From contig JBAROU010000196.1 in assembly GCA_049642385.1 (NCBI GenBank), forward strand, positions 1 through 12,711: DNA of 12,711 nucleotides. Reading direction: 5' to 3'. This stretch comes from JBAROU01 sp049642385 (GTDB lineage: Bacteria; Chloroflexota; Dehalococcoidia; DSTF01; RBG-16-68-14). How positions within the stretch are numbered: position 1 is the first letter of the stretch; each line of letters begins with the position of its first letter. Positions 5,930 through 12,711 of the stretch are shown one piece after another. A model generated the notes under the pieces. It saw nothing but the letters and a program-made list of their open reading frames with translations. It was not told where the DNA came from and searched no databases. Made by a program: the position numbers and the translations under genes.

Positions 5930-6655
5930 ATGTCGAACGATTCGGTAATCCTGGCCGTGCCAGGCACGGCGGAGCTGCACCTTACGACCATCTCCGGGCG
6001 GGTGACCGTGCTGGCGGAAGAGCGGTCTGACGTGGTCATTGACTCCGGTGCGCCCTCGAGAGACAAAATCGACACCGACGCTACGGGCCGCATCGCCCTG
6101 GCCTCCACGAAGGGCGGTTCGGCCAACCTCGAGATTCGTTGCCCGATGGGTACCGACATCGTGATCGGCACGGTTTCGGGCACGGTCGAGTTGCGCGGCA
6201 CACTGGGCGAGGTACGCATCACCACGGTGAGTAGCTCCGTGTTCGTCGAACGGGCCGAGACCGTGGACATCCGTTCGATTTCTGGACATATCGAGGTGGA
6301 GGAGGTGACGGGGCGCTGTCGCCTCAAGACCAAGAGCGGCAAAGTTTCCTGCGGCAGCGCCGGGCCCGCGAGCGTGTCCACCATCTCCGGCAAGATTCGC
6401 CTGGGAAGTGCGACGAGCAGCGTGCTGGCCCGAAGCGCCAGCGGCAGTATCGAGTTGGCGATGATTGGTAAGGGCGATGTGGCGGTGCAAACGATCTCGG
6501 GCTCCGTCCGCGTCGAAGTGGCGCCGGGCGTAAAGCCCTCTCCGAAGCTGCGCAGCCTGGCGGGCCACCCGCGCTTCGAGTGTGAAGAAGGGGACGACTG
6601 CAAGATCGCCGTTCGGTCGATGTCTGGCAAGATTGAGGTCGTCCCCAGTCGATGA
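5930..6655 (+). CDS. DUF4097-like beta-helix (adhesin-like) repeat protein
   Basis: A 241-residue protein with no signal peptide or membrane segment, so predicted cytoplasmic. It is built from repeats of the form [T/S]-[I/V]-S-G-x-[I/V]-x-[V/L]. The repeat Ser falls at residues 22, 83, 101, 118, 136, 153, 171, 190 and 232. Between 83 and 190 the spacing is a regular 17-19 residues. Such periodic short strands with a Ser-Gly turn are typical of a right-handed parallel beta-helix, as in the DUF4097/DUF4098 'putative adhesin' family, whose role is mostly unknown. The ATG at 5930 is set by AGGAG at 5919-5923, 6 nt upstream; the much longer open frame to the left is an antisense shadow of cofG. 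Its stop overlaps the next start (ATGA, 6652-6655), so the two proteins are probably made together. Confidence 0.85.
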   Translation: MSNDSVILAVPGTAELHLTTISGRVTVLAEERSDVVIDSGAPSRDKIDTDATGRIALASTKGGSANLEIRCPMGTDIVIGTVSGTVELRGTLGEVRITTVSSSVFVERAETVDIRSISGHIEVEEVTGRCRLKTKSGKVSCGSAGPASVSTISGKIRLGSATSSVLARSASGSIELAMIGKGDVAVQTISGSVRVEVAPGVKPSPKLRSLAGHPRFECEEGDDCKIAVRSMSGKIEVVPSR

Positions 6656-7188
6656 GTGCCGCTGCATCACCCACCGACGTACTCCACGGCACGGTCGTCT
6701 TCACGGACATCGCCGGTTTCACCGAGTACACCGCGCTGCGTGGCGACGAAGAGGCGCTCGAGCTGCTCTCGACCCAGGAGCGCATCGTTGAAGACGAGCT
6801 GCCGGAGGGCGCGCGCATCGTCAAGCAGCTGGGCGACGGCCTGCTCCTCTGGTTCCCGGACGCCTGTGCCGCCATCGACGCCTGCCTGCGGCTGCAGGAG
6901 CGCTTCGAGGAGGAGTCGGCCGACTCGGCCATGCCGCTCTGGGTGCGCGTCGGGATGCACTCCGGCCGTCCCACGCCGCGCGGCGACGACCTCGTCGGGC
7001 ACGATGTGAACGTCGCCTCGCGCGTCGTCGATGTTGCCAGCCCGGGCGAGGTGCTGCTCTCCGAATCGACGCTGGCCGAGATCGGCAACAAGCTGCCGGA
7101 GGTCGAGTTCGAGGAGCTTGGGCCCGTCGTGATGAAGGGTATCCCGGAGCCGGTGCGGCTCTATCGCGCGCTCCCTAATTCACACTGA
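6652..7188 (+). CDS. Stand-alone class III adenylate cyclase catalytic domain
   Basis: A 178-residue single-domain cyclase predicted to make cAMP from ATP in the cytoplasm. All key residues of the class III fold are visible. The metal-binding Asp pair is Asp 19 in VVFTDIAGFT and Asp 62 in KQLGDGLL. The adenine-selecting Lys is Lys 58 and its partner Asp 113 is in DDLVG. The transition-state Asn 120 and Arg 124 are in VNVASR. There is no membrane, HAMP, PAS or ATPase domain, which is unusual because such domains normally carry sensors. Signal input may therefore come from a partner, and the translationally coupled beta-helix protein is the obvious candidate (inference). These cyclases act as dimers. 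Its end overlaps the end of convergent maf by 14 nt. Confidence 0.9.
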   Translation: MSAAASPTDVLHGTVVFTDIAGFTEYTALRGDEEALELLSTQERIVEDELPEGARIVKQLGDGLLLWFPDACAAIDACLRLQERFEEESADSAMPLWVRVGMHSGRPTPRGDDLVGHDVNVASRVVDVASPGEVLLSESTLAEIGNKLPEVEFEELGPVVMKGIPEPVRLYRALPNSH

Positions 7189-7813
7189 GCGGGCAGCTCG
7201 CGCACTGTTGCGGCAGCCGCTCTCGCGCGTCCGGCGGCACGTACGCGCCCGCTTGCTCGAGCAGTTCGATCGCGGGCCACAACGCCAGCCCCACCACGTT
7301 GCAGTAACAGCCCTCGTATTCTGCCACCGGCGCGAGGCGTTCGGCCTGGATTGCGTACGCGCCCGCCTTGTCGAACGGATCGCCCCGCGCGATCGACGCC
7401 TCGATCTCATCGGCCGTGTAGTTTCGCATGACGACCTTCGTCATCGCGTGCGTAACGTACGAGCGCTTCCGACGCGGTGCCGCGACGGCGATCGCCGTCA
7501 CAACGCGGTGCGTCCGGCGGCACAATCGTTCGAGCATGGCGCGCGCTTCCGGCGCGTCGCGCGGCTTGCCCAACAGCGCGCCTTGGTGCGCTACGACGGT
7601 GTCGGCGGCGAGCACGACGGCGTCGGGTCGCCGTGGAGCTACCGCGCGCGCCTTCGCCGACGCCAGTCGTCTTGCGACGCGCGCCGGCCGTCCCGCCGCC
7701 GCGTCTTCGTCGATGCCGGCGGGTTCGATGTCGAACGTCAGGCCGAGATTCACCAACAGTTCATAACGGCGCGGTGACGCCGAGGCGAGGACAAGCGGCG
7801 GCGCGTCTGTCAC
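7175..7813 (-). CDS. maf: Maf family nucleoside triphosphate pyrophosphatase
   Basis: A 212-residue cytoplasmic house-cleaning enzyme that hydrolyses dTTP/UTP or modified nucleotides to monophosphate and pyrophosphate. Visible motifs are the phosphate-binding LASASPRRYELL (residues 8-20), AADTVV with the catalytic Asp 71, GKP (82-84) and GDPFDKAGAYAIQ (144-156). The SASPRR form is that of the YhdE-type (dTTP/UTP) subgroup. It starts with GTG at 7813, which overlaps the rlmD-like stop as GTGA, so it is translationally coupled and last in the operon. The C-terminus extends past the usual end with a Cys-rich tail, QQCASCPL (Cys 204 and 207), of unknown purpose. Its last 14 nt overlap the convergent cyclase gene. 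Confidence 0.93.
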   Translation of the reverse strand: MTDAPPLVLASASPRRYELLVNLGLTFDIEPAGIDEDAAAGRPARVARRLASAKARAVAPRRPDAVVLAADTVVAHQGALLGKPRDAPEARAMLERLCRRTHRVVTAIAVAAPRRKRSYVTHAMTKVVMRNYTADEIEASIARGDPFDKAGAYAIQAERLAPVAEYEGCYCNVVGLALWPAIELLEQAGAYVPPDARERLPQQCASCPLSVN

Positions 7814-9018
7814 CGCGCTACGAGTGTGCTGACGGACTCGATGTGGAAGGTGTGGGGGAACATGTCGACCGGCGCCACGTCGCGCAGATCGTAGCCGCCG
7901 TCCACGAGGCGGCGTAGGTCGCGCGCGAGCGTGGCCGGGTCACACGAAACGTAGACGATGCGCGCAGGGTGCAGGTCGATTACGGCCTCGACCGCCTGCG
8001 GGTGGCAGCCGACGCGCGGTGGGTCGAGGATCAGCGCGTCGACTTCGTCGTCGAGCTCAGGCAACACGTCCTCTGCCTTGCCCAGGCGGTACTCCAGGTT
8101 GGCGATGCCGTCGCAGTTCACGCGCGCGTCTTCTACGGCGGAGGCCGCCTCTTCAACCGCGACGACGTATCCCACCTCCGGCGCGAGCAGCGCGGCGAAC
8201 GTGCCAACCCCGGCGTACGCGTCGACGAGCGTCTCGGTGCCCGTAAGCTCGAGCCGTTCGCGCACGAGCGCGATCAGGCGCTCGGTCTGGGGCGTGTTGG
8301 TCTGGAAGAACGACGCGCCGGAGATGCGGAAGCGGCGGCCCAGCAGCTCTTCGTGATACACGGGCTGGCCGGACGCCAGCGACGGCTCGACGTCGCTCAG
8401 ATCTGGCTGGACCATCACCTCGCCGGTGTTCACCCCCAGCCGCATCGCCACCTGGTGCAGCCCCGCGCTCTTGCCCTGGAGCTTGGCGAGCGCCTCGTTG
8501 ATCGTCGGGTGCATAATCAGGCACTCGTCGATGCGCAGGAAGCGATGCGAACCGCGCGCGACGAAGCCCACCTCGCCGTCGTCGTTGGCGGAGAAGCGGG
8601 CGTGGTTTCGGTAGCCCCACGGGTCGTCCGCGCCGAGCGTCGGCGACACCGGTGGCGCGTCGAACTTGCCGATGCGCCGGAGCTGCTCGCGCATGATGTG
8701 CGCCTTTAGCTCGAGCTGCCTGGGGTACGCGATGTGCTGCCACTGGCAGCCGCCGCAGGGCCCGAAGTAGGGGCAGGGCGGCTCGATGCGGTCCGGCGAG
8801 GCGTCGAGCACCTCCACCACGCGCCCGAACGCCGCGCCTGGCCGGCGCTTGAACAGCTCGACGACGGCCGTTTCGCCAGGGATGCCGAACTCGGCGAAGA
8901 TCACCTCGCCATCCAGGCGAGCGAGCGCGCCGCCGTCGTACGCCATGTCCTCGAACGTGACGGTGACCTGCCCGAGTGGCTCGCCGCTGCCGCGACCTTT
9001 GGGTCTGCGTCTGGCCAT
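7810..9018 (-). CDS. rlmD: RlmD/TrmA-family RNA (uracil-C5)-methyltransferase with 4Fe-4S cluster
   Basis: A 402-residue enzyme that methylates C5 of a uridine in 23S rRNA (RlmD/RlmCD type) or tRNA. The order is a basic N-terminus, a TRAM domain (about 14-72), the iron-sulfur Cys set CPYFGPCGGCQWQH (Cys 82, 88, 91, with Cys 166), then a Rossmann methyltransferase domain. That domain has FFQTN (237-241), SAM-binding DAYAGVGTF (266-274), LDPPR (331-335) and the catalytic Cys 359 in VSCDPATLARDL. A Glu in the C-terminal FHIESVSTLV is the usual general base. The complete 4Fe-4S set and TRAM domain favour the rRNA-modifying RlmD/RlmCD side over TrmA, but the target base cannot be proven. It starts 3 nt after the cofE-like stop and overlaps maf by 4 nt. 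Confidence 0.88.
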   Translation of the reverse strand: MARRRPKGRGSGEPLGQVTVTFEDMAYDGGALARLDGEVIFAEFGIPGETAVVELFKRRPGAAFGRVVEVLDASPDRIEPPCPYFGPCGGCQWQHIAYPRQLELKAHIMREQLRRIGKFDAPPVSPTLGADDPWGYRNHARFSANDDGEVGFVARGSHRFLRIDECLIMHPTINEALAKLQGKSAGLHQVAMRLGVNTGEVMVQPDLSDVEPSLASGQPVYHEELLGRRFRISGASFFQTNTPQTERLIALVRERLELTGTETLVDAYAGVGTFAALLAPEVGYVVAVEEAASAVEDARVNCDGIANLEYRLGKAEDVLPELDDEVDALILDPPRVGCHPQAVEAVIDLHPARIVYVSCDPATLARDLRRLVDGGYDLRDVAPVDMFPHTFHIESVSTLVAR

Positions 9019-9021
9019 GCT

Positions 9022-9729
9022 CTATCTTACCTGCCGGACGATTGCCACCGGCGTCCGCTGGCTCCCCTGGCCGAGCGGGTTGTCTGCGAACACGCGCTCG
9101 ACATGGTGCGCGTCGACGCCGGCGGACGCGCCCAGCACCCTCCGGCCGATGTCGTTCGCGTCGATGATCGCGACGGGCGTGCCGGAGAGCGCGTTCGATA
9201 TCTCTTCCGCGACGCGCTTCGGGTCTTTCGGCGGCAGCTTAGCGTAGCGATTGTAGGGCGGGATGGTGTAGGGCGTCGGCCCGTCGATCGCGCCCACATC
9301 GTGGCCGGCGAAGACGTAGAACCAGCCTCGCTTGCCAAACAAGCGCGGGATGAACGCCAGGACGCCGGCGGCGAAGATGCGCAAGAAGCCGGCCTCGCGC
9401 ACCGCCAGCTCCATCGTCTCCGGGCTGCCCAGCCCGATGCCGTGGCTTGTCCGCGTGACGAAGCGCGAGCAGAGCCGCGCCCCGAGCGACACCTTGATCT
9501 CGTCCACGGGGAAGGCGCGCCCCTGAGCGATCGCGACGATCTTCTCGCTTACGACGACGGTGTCGCCCCCTGCGAGGTGCGGCTGTACCAGGTCACGCAC
9601 GATCGCCACCACGTCGTCGCCCGCGCTGACGAGCGGCGCGCGCACGGGATAACGCGCGTACGAGACACCGTCGACGTCAAGAACGAGCTGCTTGCCGTCG
9701 TTCGGCCGCAGCGACGCTGTATCGCTCAT
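9022..9729 (-). CDS. Divergent CofE-like protein (F420-0:gamma-glutamyl ligase superfamily)
   Basis: A 235-residue protein related to coenzyme F420-0:L-glutamate ligase. The N-terminal half keeps family features: a VSAGDD block, then GGDTVVVSEKIVAIAQGR, matching the CofE 'GDvlvvaqKIvSkaeGR' block. The central motif HGxVCxNAGVD of true CofE is replaced by GWFYVFAGHDVGAIDG, and the SDTFGRPWR-type motif by IDANDIGRRVLGAS. It may therefore be a paralogue with another amide-forming substrate. cofGH nearby makes F420 metabolism plausible but unproven. ATG 9729 is chosen because GGAGA (9735-9739) precedes it by 5 nt; an earlier ATG at 9741 has no ribosome binding site. The start lies 53 nt inside the end of asnB, and the stop is 3 nt before the rlmD-like gene. 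Confidence 0.75.
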   Translation of the reverse strand: MSDTASLRPNDGKQLVLDVDGVSYARYPVRAPLVSAGDDVVAIVRDLVQPHLAGGDTVVVSEKIVAIAQGRAFPVDEIKVSLGARLCSRFVTRTSHGIGLGSPETMELAVREAGFLRIFAAGVLAFIPRLFGKRGWFYVFAGHDVGAIDGPTPYTIPPYNRYAKLPPKDPKRVAEEISNALSGTPVAIIDANDIGRRVLGASAGVDAHHVERVFADNPLGQGSQRTPVAIVRQVR

Positions 9730-11545
9730 GGGGGTCTCCATCGAAAAACACGCGGAACCACAGCTCCACGTTCAGTATGCGCCAGAAGAGCAGGCTGTTG
9801 CTGGTTTTGCCTTCGACGAACCAGCCGAACGCCTCGATAATCTTGTCCGCGTCGAACAGCCCGCGTTCGCGGAACGACGCGCTCGAAAACACCTCGAGCG
9901 CGCGGTCGCCTTCGGCGCGCAGCCACGCCACTTCCGGCGTCGTGAAGCCGACCTTCCAGCGTCGGCGCCGGATCTTGGCTGGTAGGTACGAGCCGAGCGC
10001 GCTGCGCAGCACGCGTTTGTTCCAGCCATTTCTGATCTTCAATTCCGGCGGCAGCGCGAGGATGAAGTCGACCAGCTCGTTGTCCAGGAACGGCACGCGC
10101 GACTCTACACTGAACGCCATCGAGTTGCGGTCCTCGTAGCGCAGCAGCGCCGGCAGGCTGAACACCGAGACGTCCTCCCACAAGCGCTTGTTTAGGTCGT
10201 CCTGCATCGGACGCGGGCGTGTCGGCGTGCGCGCTCGATCGGCGAACGCGTGGTCGAGCAGCGACGCCGCGTCGACCGACTTCGCCAGACCGAGGCGCGT
10301 CTTCACGTAAGCGAACGACGACGAAACAAGCACGTCGAGCGAGAGCAGGCACTCCCGCGCAAACGCAAACAGCCGGCGCTCCTTGAGGAGCTGGCGCAAG
10401 TAGACGAAATAGTACGGCGTGTAGCCCGCGAGCAGCTCGTCGGCGCCCTGACCGTCCAGCAGGACGGTGACGTGCTTCGACGCCTCCTTCATCACCTCCC
10501 ACTGCGCGAACACGCCAGTGCTTACGAACGGCTCGTCCTGGTGGTAGACGATGCGCTCCAGCTCTGGCCACAAGTCTTCGCGCTTCGGGTAGATCGAGTG
10601 CTTCTCCACCGCGACGTCCTGCGTCAGCCGTTCGATGTAGGCCGTCTCGTCATTCACCTCGCCCGGGAAGAGCGCGGAGAACGTCTTCTGCCGCTCGCCG
10701 ATCACCTCGCGCTCCGGGATTTGCTGGCGCAGCAGGGCGTTGATCGTCGCGACGATCGATGAAGAGTCGAGGCCGCCGCTCAGGCAGCTCCCGATCGGCA
10801 CCTCCCCGACAAGCTGCCGCCGTACCGAGTTCACAAACAGCTCCTCGAACCTCTCCGCCGCTTCGTGCTCATCGCGCACGTCACCTGTGTCGAACGACGG
10901 CTGCCAGTAGCGCTCGACGCGGGCGTCGCCGTCCTGGAACGTCAAGTAGTGGCCGGGGAGCAGGCGTTGAATACCGGCGAAAAACGTCGCGGCGCTGTGG
11001 TCGTGCAGACGGTGGACGACGTAGTCGTAGATCTGCGCTTCGTTCGGCTCCGGCCGCACCGCGCGCAAGAGCGCCTTGATCTCGGACGCGAAGTACAGCC
11101 GGCCGCCCTGCACGGAGTAGAACAACGGCTTGATGCCGAAGCGGTCGCGGACGAGGAGCAGCTTTCGTTCGGTCGCGTCGTACAGCGCGAAACCGAACAT
11201 CCCGTTCAGCTCGACGAAGGCCGCCTCGCCCAGCTCCTCATAGAGGTGGACGATCACCTCCGTGTCGGTGTTGGTGCGGAACTGGTGTCGTCTGCCGAGC
11301 CGCTCGCGCAGCTCCCGATAATTGTAGACCTCGCCGTTGTAGACGATCACCTTTGAGCCGTCTTCGTTGAAGATCGGCTGGTTGCCGCCCACGCGGTCGA
11401 TGATCGCCAGCCGCCGGTAGGCGAGCGAGACGTCGTCGGTGACGTAGGTGTCGGCGTCGTCCGGCCCGCGGTGAGCAATGCAAGTGTTCATCGCCTGCAG
11501 CAACTCGTCGTCACGCAGTCCGGCGAAGCCCGCGATGCCGCACAT
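9677..11545 (-). CDS. asnB: Asparagine synthase, glutamine-hydrolysing (AsnB type)
   Basis: A 622-residue amidotransferase that makes asparagine from aspartate, ATP and glutamine, or amidates a related carboxylate. The N-terminal Ntn glutaminase domain has the nucleophile Cys 2 (MCGIAGFAG), HRGPDD (25-30), YNGEVYN (69-75) and TDTE (93-96). The C-terminal synthetase domain has the pyrophosphate loop SGGLDSS (256-262) and LLDGQGADELLAGY. Both active sites look intact. The length is typical of AsnB-like enzymes found in both amino acid synthesis and surface-polymer clusters. No Shine-Dalgarno precedes ATG 11545, but a TATCCT lies 6 nt before it, so a leaderless mRNA is possible. It is the first gene of the unit asnB, cofE-like, rlmD-like, maf. 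Confidence 0.93.
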   Translation of the reverse strand: MCGIAGFAGLRDDELLQAMNTCIAHRGPDDADTYVTDDVSLAYRRLAIIDRVGGNQPIFNEDGSKVIVYNGEVYNYRELRERLGRRHQFRTNTDTEVIVHLYEELGEAAFVELNGMFGFALYDATERKLLLVRDRFGIKPLFYSVQGGRLYFASEIKALLRAVRPEPNEAQIYDYVVHRLHDHSAATFFAGIQRLLPGHYLTFQDGDARVERYWQPSFDTGDVRDEHEAAERFEELFVNSVRRQLVGEVPIGSCLSGGLDSSSIVATINALLRQQIPEREVIGERQKTFSALFPGEVNDETAYIERLTQDVAVEKHSIYPKREDLWPELERIVYHQDEPFVSTGVFAQWEVMKEASKHVTVLLDGQGADELLAGYTPYYFVYLRQLLKERRLFAFARECLLSLDVLVSSSFAYVKTRLGLAKSVDAASLLDHAFADRARTPTRPRPMQDDLNKRLWEDVSVFSLPALLRYEDRNSMAFSVESRVPFLDNELVDFILALPPELKIRNGWNKRVLRSALGSYLPAKIRRRRWKVGFTTPEVAWLRAEGDRALEVFSSASFRERGLFDADKIIEAFGWFVEGKTSNSLLFWRILNVELWFRVFFDGDPHERYSVAAAERRQAARS

Positions 11546-11558
11546 GGGTGCAGGATAG
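11546..11558 (-). promoter_or_regulatory. Weak promoter candidate giving a leaderless asnB mRNA
   Basis: On the minus strand TATCCT (11553-11558) ends 6 nt before the asnB ATG, so a transcript would begin at or next to the start codon. The -35 position (TAGCGC) is a poor match. The absence of any purine-rich ribosome site upstream agrees with leaderless translation. The rest of the gap to 11673 shows no gene and no clear terminator. Confidence 0.3.
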
Positions 11559-11673
11559 AGGGTGGGTGGTGGAGGCGCTACTTACCGCTGCGGAATGCAT
11601 CCCGCGCACTACGTCGAACGGCGGGCGCTGCTGCTATGAGAACGAGGATGCTGCAGAGCGGTTGGCTGTGCCG

Positions 11674-12711
11674 TCACGGCCGGAAACCGCGCAGGCGCAG
11701 CGAGTTGAGCATCACCGAGACCGAGCTGAACGCCATCGCGCCCGCGGCCAGCATCGGGTTCAGGAAGCCGTAGTCGCCCAGGAACGGCCCGAGTGCGCCC
11801 GGTACGCCCGTGTTCGTGAACAGCGGGAAGAGCGCGCCCGCCGCGATCGGGATCAGCGCCACGTTGTAGAAGAACGCCCAGAACAGGTTCTGGCGGATGG
11901 TGCGCATCGTCGCCTTGCTCAGCCGGATCGCGGTGGCGACATCGCGCGGGTCGCCCTTGATCAGCGTGATGTCGGACGCCTCCATCGCCACGTCCGTGCC
12001 GGTGCCGATGGCGATGCCGACGTCGGCCTGCGCGAGCGCCGGTGCGTCGTTGATGCCATCGCCCACCATGGCGACGACCTTGCCTTCCGACTGGAGCGCG
12101 CGCACTTCGTTCGCCTTGTCTTCCGGCAGCACCTCCGCAAGTACGCGATCGACGCCGACTTCGCGCGCGATCGCCTCGGCCGTGCGCCGGTTGTCGCCGG
12201 TGAGCATCGCCACCTCGAGGCCCATGCGGTGCAGCTCGGCTACGGCGTCGCGCGCGCCGGGCTTCACCGTATCGGCGACGGCGATCACGCCCGCGACGCG
12301 CCCGTCCACCGCGACGAACATCGGCGTCTTGCTCTCCTGCGAGAGCGTCTCGCTGCGGGACCCCGCCCCGTTCATCTCGAAGCGCTGCTCTTGCATCAGG
12401 CGCAGGTTGCCCAGCATGAGGCGTCGGCCTTCCACCTGCGCCTTGATGCCGTGGCCGGGCATCGCCTCGAACTCCTGCGCATCGGCGAGCGCGAGGCCGC
12501 GCTCCTGCGCCGCCTGCACGATCGCCTCGCCCAGCGGGTGTTCCGAGCCACGTTCGGCGCTCGCCGCGAGGCGGAGCAGCTCGTCTTCGCCCAGCCCATC
12601 GGACGTGATGATGTCGGTCACCGACGGCTTGCCTGCCGTAATCGTGCCAGTCTTGTCCAGTACGACGGTGGTGATCTTGTGCGCCGTCTCGAGCGACTCG
12701 CCGCCCCGGAT
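11674..12711 (-). CDS. copA: Copper-translocating P-type ATPase, CopA type, C-terminal part
   Basis: The C-terminal 345 residues of a P1B-type metal-exporting ATPase; the gene starts beyond the right edge of the window. Seen in order (fragment numbering) are the phosphorylation motif DKTGT (Asp 19), then the nucleotide-binding HP motif SEHPLGEAIV. Next come GHGIKAQVEG, TGDNRRTA and the hinge MVGDGINDAPALAQADVGIA. GTGTDVAMEASDITLI follows, then two C-terminal membrane helices ending MLNSLRLR. The wording of the GTGTD block and the MxxSS..MLNSLRL tail fits Cu+ exporters (CopA) better than Zn/Cd exporters. The ion-binding CPC motif and the N-terminal metal domains are outside the window, so the metal is inferred. 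It would sit in the inner membrane and export copper from the cytoplasm. Confidence 0.9.
   Translation of the reverse strand: MRGGESLETAHKITTVVLDKTGTITAGKPSVTDIITSDGLGEDELLRLAASAERGSEHPLGEAIVQAAQERGLALADAQEFEAMPGHGIKAQVEGRRLMLGNLRLMQEQRFEMNGAGSRSETLSQESKTPMFVAVDGRVAGVIAVADTVKPGARDAVAELHRMGLEVAMLTGDNRRTAEAIAREVGVDRVLAEVLPEDKANEVRALQSEGKVVAMVGDGINDAPALAQADVGIAIGTGTDVAMEASDITLIKGDPRDVATAIRLSKATMRTIRQNLFWAFFYNVALIPIAAGALFPLFTNTGVPGALGPFLGDYGFLNPMLAAGAMAFSSVSVMLNSLRLRGFRP

Noticed and set aside
11546..11673. Terminator between copA and asnB
   Set aside because: Only a weak CCCGC/GCGGG pairing with a long loop and no T-tract is visible.

Overview
This is a GC-rich bacterial chromosomal window. It most resembles a Chloroflexota-type genome, but that assignment is an inference. 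The reasons are separate cofG and cofH genes (Actinobacteria usually carry one fused FO synthase), lipoproteins with Gly/Asp- and Thr/Pro-rich linkers, and a generalist gene mix with no phage or insertion-sequence genes. No tRNA, rRNA, CRISPR array, IS element or integration site was seen. No gene-free stretch exceeds 300 bases.

Layout. Bases 1-114 hold the tail of an unidentified plus-strand gene. Bases 174-2897 hold three predicted secreted lipoproteins: a PHB-depolymerase/feruloyl-esterase-type hydrolase (+), a small unknown lipoprotein (+), and a convergent lipoprotein with two tandem NTF2-like domains (-). A gene relic lies between the first two. Bases 3036-5683 hold cofG-cofH (-), the two radical-SAM subunits that make the deazaflavin FO, precursor of coenzyme F420. 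They overlap by 7 nt. Bases 5684-5929 are a divergent promoter region. Bases 5930-7188 (+) hold a beta-helix DUF4097-like protein coupled by an ATGA overlap to a stand-alone class III adenylate cyclase. Bases 7175-11545 (-) form a tight four-gene unit, transcribed asnB, cofE-like, rlmD-like, maf, with overlaps or a 3-nt gap at each junction. Bases 11674-12711 (-) are the C-terminal part of a CopA-type copper P-type ATPase that runs off the window.

How the parts fit. cofGH makes FO. The CofE-like protein in the next minus-strand operon belongs to the F420-0:glutamyl ligase superfamily but lacks the usual motifs, so its link to F420 is suggestive only. The other F420 genes (cofC, cofD) are not here.

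Most interesting element. The leader upstream of cofG has a minus-strand TTGACA-N17-TACCCT promoter. About 50 nt further on comes a very strong intrinsic terminator (11 + 7 bp stem, then TTTTTGTTT), placed before the most likely cofG start. A 7-nt segment near the 5' end of the leader is perfectly complementary to the terminator's 5' arm. A small hairpin can hide that segment. This is the architecture of a transcription attenuator or riboswitch. It would make cofGH expression conditional, possibly as an undescribed RNA control of F420 synthesis.
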